Assembly: GCF_014490745.1 (NCBI RefSeq)
Contig: NZ_LZEU01000001.1
Location: 2,321,501-2,385,500 of the forward strand
Origin: Pseudomonas alcaligenes
GTDB lineage: Bacteria > Pseudomonadota > Gammaproteobacteria > Pseudomonadales > Pseudomonadaceae
DNA: 64,000 nt
Reading direction: 5' to 3'
Shown: positions 42,000 to 53,400 of the stretch, one piece after another
Layout: every line of letters starts with the position of its first letter
How positions within the stretch are numbered: the stretch's first letter is position 1
Notes under the pieces: generated by a model
The model's database searches: none
What the model was told of the DNA's origin: nothing
The model's input: only the letters and a program-made list of their open reading frames with translations
Position numbers and translations under genes: made by a program

Positions 42000-44900
42000 T
42001 CAGCTGCACTGCAGCTGCTCTGTCAGTTCCTGCAGCACCTGCGGGTGACGCACGATGCCCTGGTGATCGGTATCCACCAGGCGGTGTGCCGCCGCCCTGC
42101 CCTGCACCTGTTCCAGGCCGGACTCCAGCAAGGCCGCACGACCGTCCGGCTGCGCTGCCCACCAGCAATGCGGGCGCACCTTGACCCTGGGCAATGCGTA
42201 GTCGGCACAGAGACGGCGCATGTGCTGCTCCACCGCCCAGGCGAACAGCAGTTCCTCCAGGCTCTGCCGGGTCATGCTGTCCAGGCCCTGGCCGGCGAAC
42301 CAGGCGCTGGCGGCCTGCGGCCAGTCCAGTGGTTCCAGTTGCAGCAGGCGCTCGAACAGGCCGTCCCAGGCCGTGGCCGACAGCTCAGGTGCCAGCAGCT
42401 GTAGGTGCTCGACCAGCTTGGCGCGGGCCTGCGGGTGACGGGCGTCGTCGCCGGCAATCTCGGTACCCGGCACATAGCAGTCGAGCAGGCCGAGGAAGGC
42501 CACCTCGTGGCCACGCGCCTCCAGACGCGCCGCCAGTTCCAGGGCCAGGCTACCGCCCAGCGACCAACCGACCAGCCGATAGGGCCCCTGCGGCTGTTGC
42601 TTGAGCAATGCATCCAGATAGGCATCGGCCATCTCGCCCTGCGAGGCATCGCGCCAGCTCGGGTCGAGGAAGCTGCGGCACTGCAGGCCGAAGACTTCGC
42701 GCACGCCATCCAGGCGCGCCGCAAGCGGCTGGTAGCCGGTGACCCGGCCGGTCACCGGGTGCGGACAGAACACAGGCGCTGCCGGCGCTTCCTGGCGAGT
42801 CAGGCGCAGCAGCGGCGACGGCCCCTGCACGGCCTGGCCGCGGGCCAGCTCCAGCAGGCCTAGGAGCTCCCGACGATAGTCCGCAGCCAGGGCCTCGATG
42901 GTCTCGGGGCGATACTGGTTGGCCGCGTACTCCCAGGACAGCTGCAGCTGGCCCTCGAACACCTGGCCGTTGACCGCCAGGCGCGCGGCCAGCGGATTGC
43001 TCGCCGCTACCGCCGCGCCACCGCCGGCGGCCGGGCGGAACCAGTCCACCGCGGCGCCGGTCTGGTACTGGCCGAGGTAGTTGAAGATCACTTCGGCGTC
43101 TGGCACGGCGCGCAGCGCCGCCTGCGCCGCGGCCGAGCCCAGCCAGCGCAGCACGCCGTAGCCCTGGCCGCCATGTTCGACCTGCTGCAGGCGTTGCTGA
43201 ACCTGTTGCAGCTGCTCGGCTGCCGCGTCGAGCTGCGGCAGCTGCAACGGATACAGGCTGGTGAACCAGCCAACCGTACGCGACAGATCCAATTCGCCGG
43301 CTAGCGCCTCGCGGCCATGGCCTTCGAGGTTGACACGCAGGCCCGGCTGGCCGCTCCAGCGGCACAGGGCGCGGGTCAGCGCGGTAAGCAGCAAGGCGTC
43401 GATGCGCACGCCCAGCTGCGCCGGTGCCTGTAGCAGGCGTCTGGTCTCGTGGGCATCCAGGGCCAGGCGCACTTCGCGCTTGTCGCCGTGAGTAGCGGTG
43501 GCGCCATCCAGTTCACGTGGCAAGGCCAGCGCCGGGCCGCTCAGGCGGCTGCACCAGGCGTCCAGCTCGGTCTGCGCCGCTTCGCTGCTCGCCCAGCTGT
43601 GCAGGGCCTCGCTCCAGCCTTTGTAAGGCTGGCTCTTGCCCGGCAGGCGCACGGCATGGCCGGCTTCCAGCTGGCGATAGGCGGCGAGGATGTCTTCCAG
43701 CAGGATGCGCCAGGACACACCGTCCACCACCAGGTGATGCACGGCCAGCAGCAGACGATCGGTCTGGCCGGCCTGCTTCAGGTAAAGCGCGCGCAGCACA
43801 GGGCCGGCGGCCAGGTCGAGGTTTTGCTGGGCCTGCTGGCAAAACGCTTCGGCCTCTGCAGCACTGTCGGCTTCGCGCAGCCATAGCAGCGGCTGCCCGG
43901 CATCCACTTCGGCGTAGCGCTGGCGCCATGCGCCCTGCTCCTGGCTGAAGCGCAGGCGCAGACCGTCGTGATGGGCCACCAGCGCCTGCAGCGCCTGCTC
44001 CAGCAGTTGCGGGTCGAGTGGGCGCAGCAGCTCCAGGTTCAGCGCCTGGTTCCAGTGCGCCGGGTTGGCCTGATCCATGGCGAAAAAATGCGCCTGGATT
44101 GGCGCCAGCGGAAGTTCACCGGTTACCGGCCCCTGCACTTCTTCCGCGCCGGCCAGGCGCGCTATCTTGGCCAGCTCGGCCAAACGCGGGAACTGGAACA
44201 GCTCGCGCGGCGCCAGTTGCAGGCCTTGCTGGCGTACACGGCTGACCACCTGCAGGGCGACAATGGAGTCGCCGCCCAGCTCGAAGAAATGATCCTGGCG
44301 CCCTACCCGCTCCACGCCCAGCACTTCGGCCCAGATGGCGGCGAGGATGCGTTCGTTGTCAGTTTGCGGCGCCTCGTAGCTCTGGCTCTGCCAGATCGGC
44401 TCCGGCAGCGCGATGCGATCCAGCTTGCCGGCTGGGGTCAGCGGCAGCTTGGCCAGGGCGATGATCTGCGCGGGAACCATATAGTCCGGTAGCACCTTGG
44501 CCAGATCGGCTCTCAGCTCCCTCTCCCTCTGGGAGAGGGCCGGGGTGAGGGATGCATCGTGCAACTCGGGAGCCCCCTCACCCCCGCCCCCTCTCCCAGA
44601 GGGAGAGGGGTGTTTAGCCACCACATAGCCCACCAGCTGCTTGCCGCTCGGCGTCTCACGGGCGATTACCGCCGTTTCCTGCACACCGTCGAGTGCCAGC
44701 AACTGGCTCTCGATCTCGCCCAGCTCGATACGGAAACCGCGAATCTTCACCTGATGATCGACGCGACCCAGGTAATCCAGGGTGCCGTCTTCGCGCCAGC
44801 GCACCAGGTCGCCGGTGCGGTACATACGCTCGCCGGCGGCGCCGAACGGATCGGGCAGGAAGCATTCGGCGGTCAGTTCCGGGCGCTGGAAATAGCCACG

Positions 44901-47462
44901 GGCCAGGCCCACTTCGCCGCCGATATACAGCTCACCGGCGACGCCGATGGGCAGCAGGTTCAGTTCGGCATCCAGCACGTACAGGCTGCGCGGACCGACC
45001 GGATTGCCGATGGGGGCGTAGGCCGCTTCGAAGGAGTCGCCCGGGTAGGCTTCCCAGATCAGCGGGGTCACCACCGTCTCGGTCGGGCCATAGCCGTTGA
45101 TAATGCGCTTGGGCTCGAGCACGCGTTGCAGGCGCTCGTAGGTCTCGCGGGTAAAGGCTTCACCACCCAGCGTCCACGAGCGTACCGGCAGTTTCAGACC
45201 TTGCGACTCCACCCAGTCCAGCAACTGCTGGGCATAGCTGGGCGGCAGGCAGGAGATGGTTACGCCTTCGGCGGCGATCACCTGGCAGGTCTTCTCGGCG
45301 CTCCACAGCTCCTGGTCGCGAATCACCAGGCGGCTGCCGAAGGCCAGCGGTACTGTCCAGCGTTCCAGGGCACCGTCGAAGCTGATGGAAGCGAAATGCA
45401 GCTCCACATCGTCCGGAGTCATGCCGTAGCGCTGGCCGATGGTCTGCACATGCATGCTCAGGCCGAGATGGTTCACCGCCACGCCCTTGGGCTGGCCGGT
45501 AGAGCCGGAGGTGTAGATCAGATAGGCCAGATTCAGCGGATGCAGCTGCACCGCAGGAGCCGAAGCCTCGACAGCGGACAGATCCAGCTGATCCAGATAC
45601 AGCGGCTCGACGCCCTCGCCCAGCGGCAGACGTTCGGCCAGGTCGGACGAAGTGATCAGCCATTTAAGCCCCGAGTCCTCGGCCATGTAGGCCAGGCGCT
45701 CGCGCGGGTAATCCGGATCCAGCGGCACAAAGGCACCGCCTGATTTCAGCACCGCCAGCATGGCGATAATCATCGCGTTGCCGCGCTCTAGCGACACACC
45801 GACACGGGCTTCCGGACGCACGCCCTGGGCGACCAATAGCTGGGCCAGGCGATTGGCGCGAGCCTCCAGTTCGGAGAACGAAATACGCTCTCCGCCATGC
45901 ACCAGGGCAATGGCCTCGGGGCGCAGACGCGCCTGCTCGGCGATCAGCTCGGGCAGCAGGCGCGCCGCATCGAAGCCCTGTCGTGGCGTATTCCACTCGG
46001 CCAGGCGCGCCTGGTCGACGGCATCCAGCAGTTGCAGACGCACCAGGGGCTGATCCGGCATGGCGCTGACCTGCTCCAGCAGGCCCAGCAGATGGGCAGT
46101 CATCTGCTGCATCTGCGCATTGTCGAGGCGCTCGCGGGCCCAGGTCAGGGTTAGGCGCAGGCGACCGGCGCTGTCTTCCAGACTGTCCAGAGCCAGGTCG
46201 AACAGTGCGTGCGGCACGCCCTGGGCCAGCGGCTGCAGGCGCAGGCCGGGCAGCTGCAGGGCGCCGAGGTCGCGCTTCTGGTGGTTGAACAGCACCTGGA
46301 ACAGCGGCGTCTGGCCCAGGCTGCGCTCCGGGGCCAGTGCTTCAACCAGCTGATCGAACGGCAGATCCTGCTGATCCTGGGCATCCAGGGCATGGCGGCG
46401 CACCTCGGCGAGCAGCTGGCGGAAGCTCATACCGGCGTCGAACTCGGCGCGCAGCACCTGGGTGTTAACGAAGAAGCCCACCAGCGGCGCCGTCTCGGCG
46501 CGCTGACGGTTGGCCACCGGCACGCCGACGCGAATGTCGCGCTGGTTGCTGTAACGCGCCAGCAGCAGCTGAAAGGCGGCCAGCAAGAGCATGAACAGGG
46601 TCGCACCCTCGCCCTGGGCCAGTTGGCGCAGGCACTCGGCCAGGGCCGGCGACACTTCGATGGCCTGGCGCTCGGCATGCCGCTGGCCGGAGGCATCCAG
46701 CTTGTAGGGCAAGGCCAGCACCGGCTGCTCGCTGCCCAGGCGCTCGCGCCAGTAGCCGAGCTGGCGCTCGCGCTCGCCGGCCTCCAGCCAGGCGCGCTGC
46801 CATTGGGCATAGTCGGCGTACTGGATCGGCAGCTCGGCCAGCTGCGGTGCCTGGCCCAGGCGCAGGGCGGCATAGGCGCGGCCCAGTTCCTCGGCAAACA
46901 CACCAATCGACCAGCCATCGGAGACGATATGGTGGCAGACGATCTGCAGGCGCCAGCGCTGCTCGTCCAGGCGCAACAGCTGCACGCGCAGCAGCGGCCC
47001 CAGGCCAAGATCGAAGGCGCGCGCCGCATGGGTGTCGGCCAGAACCTGCACCTGCTCCGGCTCGCCGCGCAGATCGCGCTCCTCCAGGGCCAGCGGGCCC
47101 GGCGGATCGATGCACTGGCATAGCTGGCCGGCGTGCTCGTAGAAGCGCGTGCGCAGCGCTTCATGGCGCTCGACTATCAGCTCCAGGGCGGCCAGCAGCG
47201 CGGTGCGATCCAGTTCGCCCTCCAGGGCAAAGGCGCCGACCATATGGTAGGCGCTGCTGTCCGGCTCCATCTGCGCCACCAGCCACAGGCGCTGCTGGGC
47301 ATGCGAGGCGCTCAGGTGCTCGCCGCGTGGTGCCGGCACCAGGGGCAGGCGGTCGAAGCGGATGCCCTTGGTCGCCAGCAGTTCGAGAAAACGCTTCTGC
47401 TCGGGGGCGCCGAGGGCGAGGAAACGGCGCGCCAGGGCGGCCTTGTCGATGGGCGCGGTCAC
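42000..47462 (-). CDS. NRPS B: C-A-T-E-TE termination module
   Basis: This 1820-residue synthetase adds the last residue and releases the peptide. Order: C (~54-487, HHIVSDGWS, LCL type), A (~490-1027), T (GGDSIVAL, Ser ~1065), epimerase (~1110-1534, HHLVVDGVSW, FNYLGQY) and type I thioesterase (~1567-1820, GWSLGG). The A-domain pocket, read by alignment to GrsA, is D-G-E-C-T-G-G-V-T-K, the same as A1 and A2 of NRPS A. A REP-like insert encodes ~30 residues at ~950-981. GTG 47462 overlaps the NRPS A stop (GTGA); the frame to 47783 is antisense-like padding over the previous gene. Confidence 0.94.
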   Translation of the reverse strand: MTAPIDKAALARRFLALGAPEQKRFLELLATKGIRFDRLPLVPAPRGEHLSASHAQQRLWLVAQMEPDSSAYHMVGAFALEGELDRTALLAALELIVERHEALRTRFYEHAGQLCQCIDPPGPLALEERDLRGEPEQVQVLADTHAARAFDLGLGPLLRVQLLRLDEQRWRLQIVCHHIVSDGWSIGVFAEELGRAYAALRLGQAPQLAELPIQYADYAQWQRAWLEAGERERQLGYWRERLGSEQPVLALPYKLDASGQRHAERQAIEVSPALAECLRQLAQGEGATLFMLLLAAFQLLLARYSNQRDIRVGVPVANRQRAETAPLVGFFVNTQVLRAEFDAGMSFRQLLAEVRRHALDAQDQQDLPFDQLVEALAPERSLGQTPLFQVLFNHQKRDLGALQLPGLRLQPLAQGVPHALFDLALDSLEDSAGRLRLTLTWARERLDNAQMQQMTAHLLGLLEQVSAMPDQPLVRLQLLDAVDQARLAEWNTPRQGFDAARLLPELIAEQARLRPEAIALVHGGERISFSELEARANRLAQLLVAQGVRPEARVGVSLERGNAMIIAMLAVLKSGGAFVPLDPDYPRERLAYMAEDSGLKWLITSSDLAERLPLGEGVEPLYLDQLDLSAVEASAPAVQLHPLNLAYLIYTSGSTGQPKGVAVNHLGLSMHVQTIGQRYGMTPDDVELHFASISFDGALERWTVPLAFGSRLVIRDQELWSAEKTCQVIAAEGVTISCLPPSYAQQLLDWVESQGLKLPVRSWTLGGEAFTRETYERLQRVLEPKRIINGYGPTETVVTPLIWEAYPGDSFEAAYAPIGNPVGPRSLYVLDAELNLLPIGVAGELYIGGEVGLARGYFQRPELTAECFLPDPFGAAGERMYRTGDLVRWREDGTLDYLGRVDHQVKIRGFRIELGEIESQLLALDGVQETAVIARETPSGKQLVGYVVAKHPSPSGRGGGGEGAPELHDASLTPALSQRERELRADLAKVLPDYMVPAQIIALAKLPLTPAGKLDRIALPEPIWQSQSYEAPQTDNERILAAIWAEVLGVERVGRQDHFFELGGDSIVALQVVSRVRQQGLQLAPRELFQFPRLAELAKIARLAGAEEVQGPVTGELPLAPIQAHFFAMDQANPAHWNQALNLELLRPLDPQLLEQALQALVAHHDGLRLRFSQEQGAWRQRYAEVDAGQPLLWLREADSAAEAEAFCQQAQQNLDLAAGPVLRALYLKQAGQTDRLLLAVHHLVVDGVSWRILLEDILAAYRQLEAGHAVRLPGKSQPYKGWSEALHSWASSEAAQTELDAWCSRLSGPALALPRELDGATATHGDKREVRLALDAHETRRLLQAPAQLGVRIDALLLTALTRALCRWSGQPGLRVNLEGHGREALAGELDLSRTVGWFTSLYPLQLPQLDAAAEQLQQVQQRLQQVEHGGQGYGVLRWLGSAAAQAALRAVPDAEVIFNYLGQYQTGAAVDWFRPAAGGGAAVAASNPLAARLAVNGQVFEGQLQLSWEYAANQYRPETIEALAADYRRELLGLLELARGQAVQGPSPLLRLTRQEAPAAPVFCPHPVTGRVTGYQPLAARLDGVREVFGLQCRSFLDPSWRDASQGEMADAYLDALLKQQPQGPYRLVGWSLGGSLALELAARLEARGHEVAFLGLLDCYVPGTEIAGDDARHPQARAKLVEHLQLLAPELSATAWDGLFERLLQLEPLDWPQAASAWFAGQGLDSMTRQSLEELLFAWAVEQHMRRLCADYALPRVKVRPHCWWAAQPDGRAALLESGLEQVQGRAAAHRLVDTDHQGIVRHPQVLQELTEQLQCS
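44237..45137 (-). repeat. ~0.9-kb block identical to 55282-56182
   Basis: Reading line by line, this segment of NRPS B (T domain through most of the C-terminal part of A4) matches 55282-56182 in NRPS A without a visible difference, at a constant offset of 11045. It diverges outside these limits. This indicates recent gene conversion or duplication. Confidence 0.85.
44519..44610. repeat. REP-like palindromic element inside the A4 coding sequence
   Basis: Two inverted units, each with its own CCCTCTCCC...GGGAGAGGG hairpin and a GGGGTGAGGG tail, form a 92-bp mosaic of the kind usually intergenic. Here it is read in frame (HPSPSGRGGGGEGAPELHDA, then SLTPALSQRERE), between the VGYVVAK strand and LRADLAKVLPDYMVP of the A domain. 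Confidence 0.85.
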
Positions 47463-50400
47463 AGGGCCTCCAGTTCGTCGAGCAGCGCGGCCATGTCGCG
47501 CAGGTCTTGGTCTTCTTCCTCGGCGGCGGCCGGGGCCTGGCCGTCGAGGGTGGCGGCCAGAGCCGCCAGGTTTTCCGCTTCGAAGAAGGCACGCAGCGGC
47601 AGCTCCAGGCCCAGGCGCTGGCGAAGCAGGGCCACGGCCTGGGTGGCCAGCAGCGAGTGGCCGCCGAGCTCGAAGAAGTTGTCGTCGAGGCCGACCTGCT
47701 GCACTTCCAGCACTTCCTGCCAGATGCTCGCCAGGGCGATCTCCCGCTCGCCTTGCGGCGCCCGGTAGCTGCGCGCCTGCCACATCGGCTCGGGCAACGC
47801 GCGGCGCTCCAGCTTGCCGTTGGGCGACAGCGGCATGCGCTCGAGGCGCATCAGGATCGACGGCACCATATGCTCGGGCAGCTCGACCTTCAGCGCGGCC
47901 TTGATCCCGGCTAGCCAGGCGGATTCATCCGCCGGTAGCGGCTCGGCCACCACATAGCCGACCAGCTGTTTGCCGATCTGGCTGTCGCGGGCCACCACCA
48001 CGGCCTCGGCGACGCCCGACTGGGCGCCGAGCTGGGCTTCGATCTCACCCAGTTCGACGCGGAAGCCGCGGATCTTCACCTGATGGTCGATACGTCCCAG
48101 ATAGTCGATGGCACCGTCGGCGCGCCAGCGCACCAGGTCGCCGGTGCGGTACATGCGCGAGCCGGCTGGGCCATGCGGATCGGGCAGGAAGCGCTCGGCG
48201 GTCAGTTCCGGACGGCGGTGGTAGCCGCGCGCCAGGCCGATGCCGGCGATATACAGCTCGCCGGGCACACCCTGCGGCACCGGGTTGAGCTGGGCATCGA
48301 GGATATGCAGGCGCAGGTTGGCGATCGGCCGGCCGATTGGCACGGCGTGGCGCCCCTCCTCCACGCACGTCCAGTGGCTGACGTCGATGGCCGCTTCGGT
48401 CGGGCCGTACAGGTTGTACAGGCCAGCCTGCGGCAGACGCTGGAAGGTACGCACCTGCAGCTCCGCCGGCAGCGCTTCGCCACTGCAGATAACACGGGTC
48501 AGGCTCTGGCACTGCTCCACATCCGGGTGCAGCAGGAAGGCCTGCAGCATGGACGGCACGAAGTGCAGCGTGCTGACCTTGTGGCGCTGGATCAGCTCCA
48601 CCAGTTTCTGCGGGTCACGGTGATCGCCTGGCGCAGCCACGGCCAGGCAGGCGCCAGTAATCAGCGGCCAGAAGAACTCCCATACCGAGACGTCGAAGCT
48701 GAATGGGGTCTTCTGCAGCACCACGTCGCCGGCACCGAGCTGGTAGGCCTCCTGCATCCACAGGATGCGATTGGCCAGGGCCTCGTGGCTGTTGCCGGCG
48801 CCCTTGGGTTTGCCGGTGGAGCCGGAGGTGTAGATCAGGTAGGCCAGGTCGTTGCCCTGCAGGGTAACGGCTGGCGGCGTGGCGCTCTCGGTGGAACAGT
48901 CCTCGCGATCCAGGCTCAGCGCCTGCAGCCCGGCTGGCAACGGCAGGCGCTCCAGCAGCGCGCTGTGCGACAGCAGCAGGTCGACGCCGGAATCCTCCAG
49001 CAGGTAGGCCAGGCGCTCCAGCGGGTATTCCGGATCTAGCGGCACATAGGCACCACCGGCGCGGACGATGGCGTGCAGGCCGATCACCAGTTCCAGCGAG
49101 CGCTCCAGGCTGATGCCGACCAGGCTGCCACGGTTCACCCCGAGGCCGCGCAGGCGGTTGGCCAGGCGGTTGATGCGCTGCTCCAGTTCGGCGTAGTTCA
49201 GCGTCTGCTCGCCGAATACCAGAGCCGGCGCCTGCGGCGTGCGCGCCGCCTGCTGGCTGATGCGCTGGCTCAGGTTGACCAGCGGGCCGTAGTCCTTGGC
49301 GGTGGCGTTCCAGCCGGCGAGCTGGGCCTGCTCGTCTTCTTCCAGCAATGGCAGCAGGCCGATGGGCTGGCTCGGGTCGGCGCAGATGCCATCCAGCAGA
49401 CGCACGAAGTGCCGCGCCAGGCGGGCGATGGTGCGTGCCTCGAACAGCTCGGCGGCGTAGCTGACGAAACCGCTGAGGCTGCCGTCGGCGGCCTCCTCGG
49501 TATCCAGCGCCAGGTCGAACTGGGCACCGGCGGCGCCCGGGTCGTGGGGCTGCACGCGCAGGCCCGGCAGGCTGCCGAGGGCGCTGAAGTCCACCTGCTG
49601 GTGGTTGAACGCCACCTGGAACAGCGGGTGATGGCTCAAACTGCGGCTCGGCTGCAGCGCTTCCACCAACTGGTCGAACGGCAGCTCTTGATTAGCCAGA
49701 GCATCGCGGCTGGCCTGGGCCAGTTCGCCGAGCAGGCTGCGGAACGGTTTGAGCCCACTGGGCTCGCCGCGCAATACCAGGGTGTTAATGAAACAGCCGA
49801 GTACGCCGTCCATCTCGGCCAGGCTGCGGCCGGCTACCGGCACGCCGACACGGATATCTTCCTGGCCGCTGTAGCGATGCAGCAGGGTCTGCCAGGCCGC
49901 CAGCAGCAGGCTGAACAGGGTGCTGCCCTCGCGCTGGGCCAGGGCACGCAGCTGCGCGGTGAGCTGCGGCGACAGCTCGAATCTCCAACGCAGACCCTGA
50001 CGGCTGCCATGGGCCGGGCGCGGATGGTCGGTTGGCAGTTCCAGCAGCGGTTGATGCTCACCCAGGCGCGCCTTCCAGTAATCCAGCTGGCGTGTGGCCT
50101 CGCTGGATTTCAGCCAGTCGCGTTGCCACTGGGCATAGTCGGCGTACTGCAGCGGCAGCGGCGCGAGCTGCGCGGTGCGGCCCTCGGCGACTGCCGCATA
50201 GGCGGCGGAGAACTCGCCGATAAAGCGCTGCATCGACCAGCCATCGGAGACGATGTGGTGCTGGATCAACAGCAGGCGGTACTCCTGATCACCCAGGCGC
50301 AGCACGGCGACCCGCAGCAACGCTTCGCTGGCCAGGTTGAACGGACGCTTGAGCAGCTTCTGCGCGTAGTCGCGGGCTTTGGCCTCGCGTTCGTTGGCGG

Positions 50401-53400
50401 CTAGCTCGCGCAGGTCGAGCCAGTCGATGCGCTGGCCCTGGGCCGGCAGGATGCGCTGACGCGCCTCGCCATTCACTTCGACGAAACGGGTACGCAGCGC
50501 CTCGTGGCGTGCCTCCAGTTGATCGAAGGCGGCCTGCAGCGCCTGACGATCCAGGCGGCCCTGCAGATCGAGGCCGGCCGGCATATGGTAGGCGCCGTTG
50601 CTCGGATCCAGACGATTGAGGAACCACAGGCGCTGCTGGGCATGCGACAGAGGCAGGTCGCCACCACGCGGCAAGGCACGCAGCACCGGCGCATCGGTGG
50701 CTTCGCGCTGCAGGGCGACGGCGCAATCGGCCAGGCGGCTCTGCTCGAACAACGCCTTGAGCGGCAGCTGCAGACCCTGCTGGCGGATACGACTGACCAC
50801 CTTGAGCGCGACGATGGAGTCGCCACCCAGCTCGAAGAAGTGATCCTGGCGCCCTACCCGCTCGACACCCAGCACCTCGGCCCAGATCGCGGCGAGGATG
50901 CGTTCGTTATTGCTCTGTGGCGCTTCGTAGCTCTGGCTCTGCCAGCTCGGTTCCGGCAGCGCGGCGCGATCCAGCTTGCCCGCTGGCGTCAGCGGCAGTT
51001 TGGCCAGAACGATGATCTGCGCCGGCACCATATAGTCCGGCAGCACCTTGGCCAGCGCCGCTCTTAACTCCCTCTCCCCTTGGGAGAGGGTCGGGGTGAG
51101 GGAAGCATCGTGCAACTCGGGAGCACCCTCACCCCCGTCCCCTCTCCCATTGGGAGAGGGGTGTGAGTCAGGCTTGGCCACGATGTAGCCCACCAGCTGC
51201 TTGCCGCTCGGCGTCTCGCGGGCAATCACCGCCGCTTCCTGCACGCCATCGAGTGCCAGCAACTGGCTCTCGATTTCGCCCAGCTCGATGCGGAAACCGC
51301 GGATCTTCACCTGATGGTCGACGCGACCCAGGTAATCCAGGGTGCCGTCTTCGCGCCAGCGCACCAGGTCGCCGGTACGGTACATGCGCTCGCCGGCGGC
51401 ACCGAAGGGATCCGGCAGGAAGCGTTCGGCCGTCAGTTCCGGACGCTGGAAGTAGCCACGGGCCAGGCCCACTTCGCCGCCGATATACAGTTCACCGGCC
51501 ACGCCGATGGGCAGCAGGTTCAGCTCGGCATCCAGCACATACAGGCTACGCGGGCCCACCGGATTGCCGATCGGGGCATAGGCCGCCTCAAAGGAATCAC
51601 CCGGATAGGCTTCCCAGATCAGTGGGGTCACCACCGTCTCGGTCGGGCCGTAACCGTTGATGATGCGTTTGGGCTCGAGCACGCGCTGCAGGCGCTCATA
51701 GGTCTCGCGGGTAAAGGCTTCGCCGCCCAGCGTCCAGGAACGTACTGGCAGTTTCAGACCCTGCGACTCCACCCAGTCCAGCAGCTGCTGGGCATAGCTC
51801 GGCGGCAGGCAGGAGATAGTCACGCCTTCGGCGGCGATCACCTGGCAGGTCTTCTCCGCGCTCCACAGCTCCTGATCACGAATCACCAGGCGGCTGCCGA
51901 AGGCCAATGGCACCGTCCAGCGCTCCAGGGCGCCGTCGAAGCTGATCGAGGCAAAGTGCAGTTCCACATCGGCCGCGGTCATGCCATAGCGCTGGCCAAT
52001 GGTCTGCACATGCATGCTCAGGCCGAGATGGTTCACCGCCACGCCCTTGGGCTGGCCGGTGGAGCCGGAGGTGTAGATCAGATAGGCCAGATTGAGCGGA
52101 TGCAGCTGCACCGCCGGAGCCGAAGCTTCGAAGGCGCACAGATCCAGCTGATCCAGATACAGCGGCTCGACGCCCTCACCCAACGGCAGGCGTTCGGCCA
52201 GGTCGGACGAAGCGATCAGCCACTTTAGCCCCGAGTCCTCGACCATGTAGGACAGGCGCTCGCGCGGGTAATCCGGATCCAGCGGCACAAAGGCACCGCC
52301 GGATTTGAGCACCGCCAGCATTGCGATGATCATGGCGTTGCCACGCTCCAGCGACACGCCGACACAGGCTTCCGCACGCACACCCTGGGCGACCAATAGC
52401 TGGGCCAGGCGATTGGCGCGGGCCTCCAGTTCGGAGAACGAAATACGCTCTCCGCCATGCACCAGGGCGATAGCCTCGGGGCGCTGACGTGCCTGCTCGG
52501 CGATCAGCTCGGGCAGCAGGCGCGCCGCATCGAAAGCCTGGCGCGGCTTGTTCCATTCGCTCAGCAGGAACTGCTCTGTCTTGCTGACCAGCTCCAGGCT
52601 GCCCAGCGGCTGGGCCGGATCGCTGCATACCAGCTGCAGGGCCTGGCGCAGCAGTGCCTCGACCTGGGCGATGCCATCGGCGTCGAAGTGCGCGCGGTCG
52701 TAGGCCAGCAGCAGCTCGAGGCGGCTGCCCGGCAGCACGGCCAGGGTCATCGGGTAGTGAGTAAACTCGTGGCTCTGCGGCAGGCCCAGGCGCAGCTCGC
52801 CGCGCTCGGCCTGTTTGAGGGCGTCGCCTAGGGGGTAGTTCTCGAATACCAGCAGGCTGTCGAACAGCGCCTCGCCGGCACTGCCGACCCAGCGCTGGAT
52901 ATCGTGCAACGGGCTGTGTTCATGCTCGCGCAGCTGCAGGTTCTGCACTTGCAGCGCAGCCAGCCAGTCGCCCAGTTTCTGTTCGGCCGGCAGTTGCACG
53001 GCGACGGGAAGACTGTTGATAAACAGGCCAAGCATCTGCTCGCTGCCGGTCAGCTCGGTCGGACGACCGGCCACGGTGGCGCCGAAACACAGGCTGCGCT
53101 TGCCGGTCAGGCGCGCCAGCAGCAAGGCCCAGGCGGCCTGCACCAGGGTGTTGAGGGTCAAGCCGTGGCGCTGGGCGAAGCCGCGAATCTGTTGTTCACT
53201 GGCGGCGTCCAGTAGCAACGGGTGGCGGGTATGGCCCTGCTCCGGTGCGCGGCATGGCAGGCAACCAGCGATGCGGGTGGCGCCATCCAGCAGGGCCAGT
53301 TGCTCGCGCCAGAAGGCCTGTTCGGCAACGGCATCCTGGCCGTCCAGCCAGCTGATGTAGTCGCGGAACTGGGTGCTCGGCGCCGACAGGCGATCGCCGT

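Noticed and set aside
41995..42020. Hairpin CAGCTGCAGTGCAGCTG at the end of NRPS B as a terminator
   Set aside because: It overlaps the stop codon and is followed by A residues, not U, in the direction of transcription.
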